In this document: positions 1-10,095 of the stretch, piece by piece
Numbering within the stretch: the first letter of the stretch is position 1
Layout of the letters: each line of letters begins with the position of its first letter
NCBI GenBank assembly: GCA_016618085.1
Contig: JABLTG010000074.1
Location: 1 to 64,000 of the forward strand
Reading direction: 5' to 3'
Source of the DNA: Neovahlkampfia damariscottae
Lineage: Eukaryota; Heterolobosea; Selenaionea; Neovahlkampfiida; Neovahlkampfiidae
DNA: 64,000 nucleotides
The notes under the pieces: model-generated
Seen by the model: only the letters and a program-made list of their open reading frames with translations
Databases searched by the model: none
Told to the model about the DNA's origin: nothing
Program-made: the position numbers and the translations under genes

Positions 1-141
1 ATATGTTGATTTCATATTTCCTGTTTCTTTTGTTGAACTTTTTGTTTCTTCAAGTTTTCTCTTTTTTATCACTTCTGTTGTTGATGTTGAAGTAACATTT
101 TTTTCTTTCCAAAATGAATCCAATTTGAGCTGTTTGGACAT
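1..141 (-). CDS. N-terminal fragment of a PIP-box protein (DNA replication/repair candidate)
   Basis: Only the first 47 codons lie in the window; the gene continues past base 1. The start is the ATG at 141-139. The protein opens MSKQLKLDSFW, and QLKLDSFW fits the PCNA-interacting PIP-box pattern Q-x-x-L/I/M-x-x-F-F/Y/W. The rest is Lys/Ser/Thr/Glu-rich, with a basic KKRKLEE stretch that could act as a nuclear localisation signal. An N-terminal PIP box followed by a low-complexity basic tail is typical of nuclear uracil-DNA glycosylase and DNA ligase I, but the catalytic domain is outside the window, so identity is open. It diverges from the OSBP gene, so the roughly 175 bp between them should hold both promoters. 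Confidence 0.6.
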   Translation of the reverse strand, partial: MSKQLKLDSFWKEKNVTSTSTTEVIKKRKLEETKSSTKETGNMKSTY

Positions 142-316
142 TTTAAATACTTGAGAGATCTTTTTCAGTATTTTCTAGTTGAACAACTTCAAGTAAAAAT
201 TCTAAAAATAACTGGCAAAATTAAATCGAATTGGCCACTTTTATCACAATAACCATCAATTCATTAGCCGTTGAATTTTTTAGAACATTCCATTGGTTAA
301 TTGAATTCTTAAAAGT

Positions 317-1644
317 ATGTCAAAAGTAGAGGAGGAAAATGTTGTTGATTGTTATTCTTATGTTTGTGAAGATGAAATATTTCAAACTTTAGTTACAGAA
401 AAATCAGATAATACCTCACTCATTTTATCAGTATTGAAACAAATAAGACCAGGTTTGAAAAAAAAATAAAATTTAAAAAAAAAAAAGGAATGGTAAAAAC
501 AAACAAAATCATTTTAATTATTTATATAGGATATATTTAGGATGCAAATGCCAACTTATTTCATTCAACCTGTTTCTTTATTAGAAAAATTTTCAACTTA
601 TTGTTCTCAATCACCTTTTACAAAAGGGTAATGTTTTTTTTTTTTTGAAAATTCATTTTTTTTAGTTTGAGTTCAAAGGATGACTTGTCAAAATTACTTG
701 AACTTTGTGGTCACTTCACATCAAAAGTTGGTAAGTTAATCCTTACATTAACAAAAATAGTATTCACCAATAGAAAAGGAGTTGAATGTTCAAAACCTTA
801 TAATCCAGTTTTAGGAGAAGTTTTTAAATGTTCTTGGAAACACCCAGAAGATGATTCAATGACAGAATTCATTTCAGAACAAGTTTCACGTAAGAACAAA
901 TCAAAACATTTTAAACAAAAGATCATCCACCTAAAAGTGCATTTAGATCAATTAATAAAGATAGAAATATCTTATTTGAAGGATGGTATGAACCATCAAC
1001 ATCATTTAAAATGAAGTAAAAAAAAAAAAATGAAAAAAATTAAACAAAAAAGTTATATTACATTTGAATTTGTTGGTAATTTTACATTGACTTTGTTGGA
1101 TACAAAAGAAGTATTTAATATAACTTTTCCAAATACATCTGCGTGTGTTTGAATTTTTTTTTTCTAAATTAATGAAAAAAAGGGTCTACTTTGGGGTAAG
1201 AGTTATTATGAACTTGGAGGGAAATTAATTATTGAAAAACCAAAAGATGATTTGAAATTAGAAATGACAATTGAAGGAAATAAATCAAAAGGAAATGTTT
1301 ATAAAAAAAAAGAACTTTTAGGTAAAATTTATGGAAAATTGAATGAACAAATCACATTCACTGAATCAAAAACGAAAAAAGAAAAAGTTATATTTGAATT
1401 GAAATCAATAAAAAAAGAACAAATAATAGTTGAAGAATTGAAAAAATTAGAAGAAAATGAATCAAGAAAAGTTTGGCATCCAGTTACAAAACAAATTCAT
1501 TTACAAAATGGTGAAAAAGCAACTGAAGAAAAATTGAAAATTGAACAGATTCAAAGAGATAAAAGAAATGAATTAGAAGAAAAAGGAGAACATCATAAAC
1601 CAAAATATTTTAAAGAAAAAGATAACAATTGGGTTTTAATATAG
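317..1644 (+). CDS. Oxysterol-binding protein family (ORD-only lipid transfer protein)
   Basis: This is a cytosolic lipid-transfer protein made of the OSBP-related domain alone, with no PH domain or FFAT motif seen. Family marks are KPYNPVLGEVFK and, across a short intron at about 892-921, the EQVSHHPP signature that binds phosphoinositide head groups. Further exons give FRSINKDRNILFEGWYEP and end in NNWVLI followed by TAG. About five short introns are needed, near 455-540, 630-664, 892-921, 1016-1051 and 1146-1182. The start ATG at 317 is preceded by CATTGG at 291. Predicted length is about 370 residues, close to yeast Osh4-type short ORPs. Family assignment is secure; which lipid is carried cannot be told from sequence. 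Confidence 0.88.
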
Positions 1645-1732
1645 AATTAAAGAGTTGGTATTTTTTTGATGTTTTTTGAAGTTTGAAGTTTCACATCATT
1701 GAGGTTGAGGTGAAAGGGTTTGAGTTTGAGTT

Positions 1733-1760
1733 GGGGTTTGGGTTTGGGTTTTTCATTGGG
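1733..1760 (+). other. Putative G-quadruplex-forming run between convergent genes
   Basis: Four runs of at least three guanines occur in 28 bases, with loops of 3, 3 and 9 nt: GGGG-TTT-GGG-TTT-GGG, then a longer loop, then GGG. It lies in a G-rich, T-rich strip (about 1700-1770) between the 3' ends of the OSBP gene and the B-box gene. Elsewhere in this A+T-rich window runs of three or more G are rare. It resembles a degenerate telomere-type repeat but is too short to be one. Function is not known; a transcription-stop or RNA 3'-end element is possible. Confidence 0.5.
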
Positions 1761-1778
1761 TGAGGTGGTAAAGAAATT

Positions 1779-3331
1779 TTATTTTTTTAAGAATCCATAA
1801 AATTCAATACTACCAAGGAACAAATGATTTGTCCCATAAGAATTCTTATCAATTTGTGTAATTTTTAAAAATCCATAAAAATCATCTTCTTCTTGTTCAA
1901 GTTTCCAAAATGCATTGGAGTGTCCAAGAGGTTTTAAATTTTGATCATTTTTATGTTCTTTAATTAATTTCCAATCAATTCCATTTTTGGAACCTTCTAA
2001 TTTCCAATTTCTTAAAATAAAGTCACCCTTTGAGATTTAAAGGTTAATTGAAACTTACAAAATGATAACCATGTTTGATAACATAAAGTTTTGGATTCAA
2101 TTGAAATCCACTATGTTTAAATGAGAATTGAATCCATGATCCTTCTGTGTCGTTTGTATAAAATTCATTTTCAACTTGTTGATTTTCATTCATGATGAAA
2201 TTTTCAACTTTTCCGTATTTGATGGAAGAACAAGTAATTTCGACATTCTTTTTTAAAAATGAAAAACATCCATTTTTGAATACATCATTTGACCCTTTTT
2301 TAATTTTTAACACAATATGTTGTATTTATTACCTAATGAAGAAATTTAATTGGCTTAAAAAATTTACCTTGATTAAAATCTTCTTCTGAAAATTTAATTT
2401 GAGGAGAAACACATTTAAAAAATGTTTGTGTGTTTAATTTATCAAATGATACATCAATAATATAACTTCCATTCTTTTCTAAAATGAATTCAATTTCGTT
2501 ATTTGGTAAATAATTGAATTCATTAAATTTTATATCTTCATATTCAATTTCTCTAAATGCATTACCTTCTTCAAATTCTTCCACTTTTTCAATTTTGATT
2601 GAAAGTTTGACTTGACGCAATGGTAAAATATATTCATTTGAAAATTCGTCATAAAAATTAACTTTGATTTTATTTTTCAAATGTGATACAATAATAGGTT
2701 CTGTTTAAAACATGAATAGATGTGTTAAAATAATTTACCATTTTCAGTTCCTTAATGAAGAATATTATTGGTTAATTCTTTTTTACCTTCATTTTGAATA
2801 AAATCAATTCTACACTTTGAAATCATTCTTTTTTGTAAGTCGTTAACTTTATTCATGTCAACAAAAAACCTTTTTAATTCAGTTTTAATATTTTTTAAAA
2901 TTTGGATTTTTGAATCCAAAGTTGTAGAAGAATTCAATTGTTTGATCCATTCTTCTTTTTTCATAACTTTAACTTCTTTTAATAACCTATTGAATTCCTT
3001 TTCCGTTTTAATTTTGATTTCAAAAATATTTTTAATTTCATGTTTTTTGTGTGATCCTAAACAATCAAAACAAATCATTTCTTCGCATATTTCACAAAAA
3101 CCAATGATTTTTTTATTTTTGTGTGATTTACAAGTGATAATTTCTTCGTTATCTTCGTTTTTTTTTAATTCTAATATTTGATGATTTTTTCTATTTTTTA
3201 ATTCATGAATGGTTGAGCAACAACCTGAACATAATTTTGAATAACAATCACAGCAGTAGAAGTTAACTTCATTTTCTTCGCATTCACCTTTGAAAATGAT
3301 TAATTCAGATTTTTGAGTTACAACAAGTCAT
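1779..3331 (-). CDS. TRIM-like protein: two B-boxes, coiled coil, filamin-like and discoidin-like domains
   Basis: The start ATG at 3331 joins through a short intron (about 3284-3320) to give MTCCECEENEVNFYC, the first B-box (Cys/His zinc finger). A second B-box follows (CKSH, CEIC, ICFDC, SHKKH). Next come a predicted coiled coil (about residues 85-170), a filamin/ABP280-like Ig segment (region 2333-2680), and a C-terminal F5/8 type C (discoidin-like) fold containing RNWKLEGSKNGIDW. No RING finger is seen upstream, so ubiquitin-ligase activity is not supported. The architecture resembles RING-less TRIM or BTB/F5-8C proteins common in protists. At least four introns are needed. ATTGG lies about 30 bp upstream of the start. 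The role is probably that of a cytoplasmic scaffold. Confidence 0.72.
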
Positions 3332-3570
3332 CAACGCTTCAGGTGAAATAAATGGAAACGATTGGTTATCAAATTTCCGCCAATAGCTAACAACTTGGTG
3401 TCCAACCAATTATTGATCAAACGTATCAGTATAATAGAGAATAAAACACCTGTATCAGTATATGGAGGAATAATTTAAAATTTATTTTCTTTAAGCTTAT
3501 TTATATACAAAGTTGACTAATTGGTTTTGAATTGGTTCTCCAAACAATCAGCGAAAAATAGTTATCAACA

Positions 3571-4351
3571 CTATTTGAATAAAAATAGAATATCCAACAA
3601 TTTTTGTTTTTTCACCATTCCCAACAATGGAAGACTTCCATTCTTTCTAATATAACCTAATTCAATAAATTGAATCATTTGTTCAAAAAGGTATTTCTCA
3701 TTAATACCTTGTTTTAAACTCATTTCTTCATATTCACAATTGGTTGGATTTGACTCAATGAATTGTTGAATTTCATATTTTTCAACATTAATCTCTAAAT
3801 CATTTTTATTTCCAATCAGAAAAATAGGAATATAATCATTTTTATCTTGTTCTATTTTCTTATTCATTAAATCTCTCCAAATGTAAACATCTGAAAATGA
3901 TTGTTGATCATTCAAATCAAACATTAAAACTGCCAAATCAGCTCCTCTCAGAAAAACAGGAAAAAGTGAACGAAGTCTATCTTCACCTGAATAATATAAT
4001 TACCCATGAATATATTCTTACCACCTTACAAAAATTAGAATTTTCTTTTCAAACCACAATCCCATAAATTTAATTTATACTGTAAATTCTCAATGACAAC
4101 AGAAAATTGAAAAAATTCTGCTCCAATAGTAGACAAATAATTTTTTTGATTAAATACTCCATATTTTTGATAATGAAACAACTTTTAATGTTTAGTTTTT
4201 TTTTTGATAATTTTACTGTAGATTTACCAACTTTTGGTCCTCCAATTAGAACTATTTTGAATTCTTTCTTTTTGATTTCAGGAGGCGGAATAACTTTGCA
4301 TCCATCATGTTGGTGTTTAGACGCCTGTGCACCAAATACTTGTCCACACAT
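3571..4351 (-). CDS. Rab/Ras-like small GTPase with Cys/His N-terminal extension
   Basis: Exon 1 encodes an unusual head of about 30 residues (MCGQVFGAQASKHQHDGC) followed by the P-loop GGPKVGKST. The next exon, after an intron near 4147-4218, carries STIGAEFF (switch I) and LNLWDCG (G3). After a further intron near 3970-4055 come GEDRLRSLFPVFLRGADLAVLMFD, the G4 motif GNKNDL and a weak G5 (MSLKQG). The C-terminus has no CAAX or CC prenylation motif, so membrane attachment would need another mechanism; the Cys-rich head is a candidate for acylation. The length, about 215 residues, is normal for the superfamily. The start at 4351 is the first ATG in frame. The gene is tandem with the ARF-like GTPase upstream. 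Confidence 0.78.
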
Positions 4352-4480
4352 AAACGAACTTGATTTGTCGAATCAATGGTCCAATCATGTTTAATTTGTG
4401 AATCACAAAAGAGAATTATATTTTCTTTGGTAATATGGTTCAAAATCTTCAGTAAATCAGTTTCATTTGACAATTTTATT

Positions 4481-4999
4481 TTAAAATGAAACCATCCAAT
4501 CAATTGAATCAGAAATTGATTCAGTAGTCTTTGAACTTATCAACATTACATCGACTGTTTTTTGTTTTAGTTCTTTCAATTTTAACTTTTCAATCAACTC
4601 GTCTTCTTTTGCACCATTCAAATCAATTTTTGTTCCTAATATCAATATTGGTACATCAACATCTATTTTTGAAAGAGTTTCATGTAACACTTTTTTAACT
4701 TTTTCAAATTTTTCTTTATCTTTTGTATCTACAGTGAAGAGTACAATATCAATGGAAGAATCAATAAAATTCATCCACAATTTGATTGATTTTTCATCTC
4801 CTTTTAAATCTACAACATCAAATTTTGCTTGATGGTTTTCAAAAATGAAGTGACCAGTTCCACCAATTTGTTCAGGTACTTTTTCTACATATTCATTTAA
4901 CATAATTCTATGAAGAAAACATGATTTTCCACTGCCCTCTAATCCAATTATTAATGGTTTTACTTCTTTTTTTTTGAAAAAAAAATTGTAAATGAACAT
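4481..4999 (-). CDS. ARF/Sar1-like small GTPase, divergent, intronless
   Basis: This is a 172-residue single-exon protein. G1 is GLEGSGKS, G3 is VDLKGDE where ARFs have WDVGGQ, G4 is GTKIDL in place of NKxD, and G5 is SSKT. The order and spacing match ARF/Sar1, including IVLFTVDTKDKEKF and a final SIDWM. The N-terminal helix MFIYNFFFKKKEV lacks the Gly2 myristoylation site of true ARFs but is hydrophobic, as in Sar1 or SRP-receptor beta. Replacement of the catalytic Gln in the G3 motif suggests slow or absent intrinsic GTP hydrolysis (inference). GATTGG lies 42 bp upstream. A Sar1/ARL-like relative is the best description; no specific orthologue is claimed. Confidence 0.78.
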   Translation of the reverse strand: MFIYNFFFKKKEVKPLIIGLEGSGKSCFLHRIMLNEYVEKVPEQIGGTGHFIFENHQAKFDVVDLKGDEKSIKLWMNFIDSSIDIVLFTVDTKDKEKFEKVKKVLHETLSKIDVDVPILILGTKIDLNGAKEDELIEKLKLKELKQKTVDVMLISSKTTESISDSIDWMVSF

Positions 5000-5064
5000 C
5001 AGTTTTGTTGAATGTTTATTTTGGAAATGTTAAAAAAAATGATTGGATAAAATAAAAATTTTAT

Positions 5065-5979
5065 TTATACAAGTCCAGTGATTTTTTTTGGTTTTTCACA
5101 ATGAATTACAGATGCTAAATATAGTACTCCAACAACTTTTAAAATAATTTAATCATTTTTTTTTAAATCATTCTTACGTACTAAAACTGCTCCTGCAAAA
5201 CAAGTTTGAGGACAAAAGAAACAATAAACTGAAATGCTAATAAAAATTTGTTAAAAAAGTTGTTAAAAGAATTACAGAATCATCAAAATTCCTTGAGTAA
5301 AATGATGAAGTAAAATATCAAAAGGTATAGTAATAAATTTGGGCCATTGTTTTGAATCTAAAATAGCTTCAGTTGATTTATCAACTTTTGAAAATTGTTT
5401 CATAAAATTCATTAAACCAATAACTTTTATACATGTCAAAAATGTCCAATTTTTTTTACCATTTGCTGGAATGAGAGTAGTGTAAATTCCTGGACCAAAA
5501 TACATTGGAAAATGAAAAAGACCTTCATGCATGAAGATTGCAATTAAACCAGAACAAATACATAAAACTTGAGCATAACGTGAAATAATAAAAGCAAGTG
5601 GAGCAATTTGAAGAGCTTTTGAAGCTGAAAAAGTATATGACTCAGGTGCTTTATACTTATTTGTTCTTTCTGATTTTTCAATATTTTTGACTTCTCTGTC
5701 AATATCAATTTTTGTATCCACTGTTGTAGTAGTTGTCTTTTTGATTTTTAGAAAAATGAAAAGTTACAGTTTTTGTTACTTGAATAGCTTGATTTTGATA
5801 AGATACAGGTACTTCTGCTACACTAGTCATCGTTCTTGGATGTTCCCAAGATGATTCCTCTGTAACTGGATTGAAATAATAAGTTCTTCCACTTTCTTCA
5901 TCATAACCTATAGTATTTTTATATAAATTTTATTTTCTTTACATTCTTCCCATCCTTTGAGACTAGCACGTTTAGACAT
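5065..5979 (-). CDS. WW-domain polytopic membrane protein
   Basis: Exon 1 (ATG at 5979) and exon 2 join to WEECYDEESGRTYYFNPVTE followed by ESSWEHP. That is a full WW domain with both Trp residues and the central aromatic pair, at about residues 10-36. After a third junction comes a charged linker, then several hydrophobic segments: APLAFIISRYAQVLCICSGL, a second near FLTCIKVIGLMNF, and two near the C-terminus including AVLVLVGVLYLASV. I infer four introns, near 5930-5962, 5728-5758, 5240-5275 and 5135-5175. The product is about 260 residues. I do not recognise the membrane part. A cytoplasmic WW domain would recruit PPxY-type proteins, for example a HECT ubiquitin ligase, to this membrane (inference). 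Confidence 0.7.
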
Positions 5980-6063
5980 GAGGCTGGGTTTTTTTTATTG
6001 GATGAAAAATCTGATTGGTTGTTTGATATTAATAAAAAAAATAAAATTATTCAAAATTTTCAA

Positions 6064-7124
6064 TTAGTCAATATGAAATAGTACTTTTGCATACTCATAA
6101 GATGCCCATGTCAAAGCAGCACTTGGAGCAAAATAAAGCATTCTTGCATTTACACCTTTCATGAAAGACTTCCAACCATTTTCTTTATATACTCTTTTTA
6201 CAACATCTGCAAGCCCTTTATAATTATCCTCCGCTTTTTGTGTTTGTAATCTTGTCTTTATGACCTTTTAAAAAATAAATTAAAAATGAAAAAAACAAAA
6301 CATCAAAAGGATTCGAAACAAAACCACCAATGGCTCCTGCAACACCACCACTTACTAAGTGATTCCATGATTTTTCTTCCTCTTCTACTTCATGCAAAAT
6401 TGTTTTCATCATTTCTAATAAAAAAAAATTAAATTTAACACAATGAATAATCCAAACCATATGTAATGAAATGAACAATCGCATAAGGTATATTCATCAT
6501 AACTGTCACAGGATATGAAACAAAAAATATTTTCATTCCACCTTCTTTGTACGTTGTTCTGATACAAGAAAATAAATTTTTAAAAGGACTATTATAAACT
6601 TGCATTCCTTTCAATGTGTTATTTCAAAATTCAATTTTTTTACTTTGTTTAAGTACATCCAAAGGTGTAGAAATAAAATCATGAACAATTGTTGCGCTGG
6701 CTCCAGCAGCTCCAGCAGTAAAATGAGAAGGTCTGTGATGATCTTCTTCTTCAAGAGACAATTTCTTTTTCATAAATTCATATGAAAAAAATGATAGAGC
6801 ATGAGAAGGTATAGCACCTAATAAAACAGCACTTAAACCAGAGTATATTCCTAAAACTCCTTCATTTTTAATTATAGATTTGAATGCGTTGGAAATACCA
6901 AGATATGTTGGTTGTCTCAAGGCCTGCATTCTTGTTTTTATAGTATCAACAGGAAACATCATTGAATGTTCAAAAAGTCCAGCAAAAGCTCCTGATAAAA
7001 TATACGTCCGTGTTGAAAGTCCGCCTTGAAATTAGTCAAATATTTTTATTCTATTACCTTTTATTTCGAACTCCTCAACATGTGGAATGATTATGGATGT
7101 GTTCATAATTTTTTTTGAAGTCAT
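6064..7124 (-). CDS. Mitochondrial carrier, mitoferrin (Mrs3/4) type iron importer
   Basis: This is a member of the SLC25 inner-membrane carriers with three repeats. Repeat 1 reads SGAFAGLFEHS then MMFPVDTIKTRMQ; repeat 2 has STPLDVLKQRMQVYNSPF; repeat 3 has NPFDVIKTRLQT across an intron. The phrases FEHS-MMFPVDT and RMQVYNSPF, together with NIPYAIVHFITY, are those of mitoferrins, which bring ferrous iron into the matrix for heme and Fe-S synthesis. About five short introns interrupt the gene. The ATG at 7124 is the first in frame after a stop and is preceded by CCAAT at 7159. Length is about 300 residues, normal for the family. Carrier identity is secure; iron as substrate is inferred from the signature motifs. 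Confidence 0.87.
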
Positions 7125-7277
7125 CACCGACTGTGAATTTGTTGTTTTTTCTTCTCCGCCAATCGAATCGCTGATCACCCGATTTAGAAGGGATGATATT
7201 ATTCGTCAATAATTTTCCGATTTCTAATGGATGGATGATCCAAATAAAAATAACAATAAGGAAATCAATCATTTTAT

Positions 7278-9989
7278 TTAATCCAATAATAATTGACCAC
7301 CCATCCATTCTGGCCATGTTTCTTTTGATGAACTTCTTTTTTTGAAATTTCTAAACCATCTTCCAAGATGTGGATATTTCAAATCAACATCCAATCCCAT
7401 GTGAACACATTCAGCAACTATACATAATAAATTATAAAAATTAACTTACTGACTGGATATAAAAGTATATCTGCTAAAGAAAATTCTCCTGCTAACCAAA
7501 GAGATTTTTCAGCATAAAAATCCCAATAAGAAAGTTCATGGAATAAATCTTCAATATCATTTTTAATATCTTTCTTTGGTAATTTTAATAATCTTCCTTT
7601 CAACACAATTTCAGAAAAGATAGCTTGATAAAAAATTTAAAAGAATTCAATGACGTTTACGATCAAGATTTGATAAGTATTGACTCATTCTTGTAAGAGC
7701 AATTGCTTTTGACTTTTTATCTTTTGGCATCAATTTTCCTTCACCATATGTTTCATTAAGATATTGAATGATTGCCATTGATTCTGAAACAACAATTCCT
7801 TGATCAATGATTGTTGGAATTTCACCTCTTTCATTGATTTTCAAATATTGAGTTGAGCGATGATCTAAATTCATTGGATTGAGGAATTTAGTTTTGTATG
7901 GAATTTGTAATTCTTCTAATGCCAAATGAACACGCCATCCATGAGGTGAGATGTTATCTGGGAAATTGAAAAATTCAACTGGTTGCTTTTCTTCTCCAAT
8001 AATAAATGTGATAACAAAAGGTGTTTCAGAAATTTGTTCTAATCTTTGTTTTTTATATTGTTGTAAACTTTGTGATCTTGGTGATTGCTGTTGTTGAACT
8101 TTTGGTTTTGTAATTTGTGATTGTTGTCTAAACAATTGTTTTTGAAGTTCTTCTAATTTTGCAACATCAATACTTCTGTCATGTTTTTGTTTAAGTGCTG
8201 TTTGGAATAAATCTGTGAAATTTGGAACTTTTGATGGAGTTGTGATTTCTTCATCATATAAATCTTCCATTTCAACTTTTTTTTCTGGTTGAACAAGTTG
8301 TTTATCTGTTTGAGGTTTTGGTATTTCAAACATTTGAGGTTGTTTCTTTTCAAGTACTTGTCTTTTGAATGGATTTTGTTGTGGTTTTTGTTGTGGTTGA
8401 AAACTTGATTGTTGAGGTTTTGGAATTTCATTTGTTTGTGGTTTTGTTTGTTGTTTTGGTTCTGATTTTGGTTCTGGTTTATTTTTATGCTTTTGAATGA
8501 ATAAATTAATCAAATCTTTTTCTTTAATATATTCTTCAACTAATTTTTTATCAGAAATTGGTAAACTTGGAATCCAAAAACTAATTAAACTTTGAATACC
8601 ATTTTCAAGTTGTCCATTCTCTAAAATTTCTTTCACTAAAAAGTTAACAAATCCTGATGCAAGTTTTGTTTGTCCCAATTCAACTAAACTTTTAATAATT
8701 CTTGAAATTCTTAAAAAGTTATGAGGTGTAGTTTTTAAACTATGATATCTTTCTTGCCAATTATTTTTTCGTTCAAATAAACCTAATCCTTCATCTTTTA
8801 ATTCCATTCCAAAGAAATCCAACATCATTTCAAATGCTCTAATCAATCTCTTTTTCATAGTTAAATCACTTGAAATTGCATCTGCTTCTGCTTTTGTCAA
8901 AGGTGAACTATAAAGATTTTGACCTTGTCCTTCAGAATTTGGAAATAACCATTGAACATATCCCTGAAAAATAAATCAAAAAAAAATTACATGATGAAAC
9001 TCAAGTGTATGATAATCACCTTTCCATTTTAAAATATTTTCAATTGTATCTCCATGAGGTATTGAAGCCATTTTGTTATCATAAAATAAAACATTTGGTG
9101 ATTTATTTTTTTCAAGAGTTTCAATATTCTTATTCATTTTCCAATGAATATTTGAATCAAGTTCTCTTTGTTTTCCTTTACTTTCAATAACTTTAACTTT
9201 ATGTTTTTCTGGTTCTTTATGAGTTTCTGTCATTTCAAGATCTTTTAATTCTGTATTTATTTCATTCAATAATTTGCTTTCATAATTAGTGTAGAACACA
9301 TAATGACTTAAAAAGTTATGAAAACATCTTTTTCTTACTAAACCAAATTTGGGATTGAAGGAACATATTTCACTTTTGAAACACCTAATAATTCTTTCAT
9401 AAATGTTTCATTTTCTGAAACTGTACATGCTAATATCTTTCCATTTTCAGAAAGGAGTTTTTTAATTGATGTTGAGTATAACTCCCAAAATTCTTTGTTG
9501 ATACTTGTTGGGTCAACAATAATAAAACCATATCTAAATTTTAGTTTAAAAAAAAAATAACAAACTTTCCAACATGTTCTTCTGTAATTGTAGACGGTTC
9601 TCTGAAATCAAAATTTATGAACCCACTTTCATTTTCCCATCTTTCAATGTCATCCTAGAAGATTCATTTTAAATTTATTTTTCATGATTACATCAAATAA
9701 TTTTGATCGTTTTTTCATGTCTTCATTTTTCAAAGCAAAATAAAATGAAGGAGATGAAGTCAAAAAAGCATAATTCATTTTTCCATCATCTTGTTCTTCT
9801 AATTCTTTAACTACTGTTTGAATAGTGTTTGGAGCATACCAAGGTTCAAAAACTGATGGATTAATTTTTTCGTTTCTGTTTTCTCTTACCAGGTGGTTTT
9901 TCAACTTGAACCATTGGAGTTACAATATCTTCAATGATTAAATCATCAGATACTTGTTGTGAATGTTTGTTTGGTGTTAATTCAGACAT
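7278..9989 (-). CDS. Fusion protein: EEF1AKMT1-like methyltransferase + OGFr domain + glutathione S-transferase
   Basis: From the ATG at 9989, exons spell an EEF1AKMT1/Efm5-type N6-MTase fold (about residues 30-205): EPWYAPNTIQTVV, IIVDPTSINKEFW, GKILACTVSENETFMKELLG and FYTNYES. The catalytic DPPY/F is DPTS here, so activity is doubtful. With no stop between, the same frame continues into an opioid-growth-factor-receptor domain: NVLFYDNKMASIPHGD, then across an intron at about 8900-8965 HHGYVQWLFPNSEGQGQNLY, LIRAFEMMLDFFGM and NFLRISRIIKSLVELG. A Pro/Gln-rich linker follows. Last comes a GST with thioredoxin half (SPHGWRVHLALEELQIPY, GEIPTIIDQG, VVSESMAIIQYL) and helical half ending ETWPEWMGGQLLLD. 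Total is about 820 residues. Each domain is clear; the one-gene model rests on the continuous frame at 8976-9299 and a GT-AG join near 9305-9336. Confidence 0.72.
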
Positions 9990-10095
9990 GAAAATAAAAT
10001 GTTATTGGAGAGGAAATTTTCTCCAAAAATATACATTTTGGTGAATCAATTTTGATTGGATATTTCGGAAAATCAAAAATTCCGATATAAAATTT

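Noticed and set aside
732-761. Extra intron in the OSBP gene (GTAAGT to AG)
   Set aside because: The stretch is open in frame and exactly 30 bases, so it may equally be coding; family alignment here is too loose to decide, and it is kept as exon.
1680-1770. Interstitial telomere repeat
   Set aside because: There are only three short GGGTTT-like units, not a regular array; described instead as a possible G-quadruplex.
4252-4503. Open frame between the two small GTPases (83 residues)
   Set aside because: It starts with a TTG inside the ARF-like gene rather than an ATG, overlaps the Rab-like first exon in another frame, and matches no family.
7075-7317. 80-residue minus-strand open frame near the mitoferrin start
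   Set aside because: It overlaps the 3' end of the GST gene and the mitoferrin 5' exon in a different frame; both of those are strongly supported by homology.
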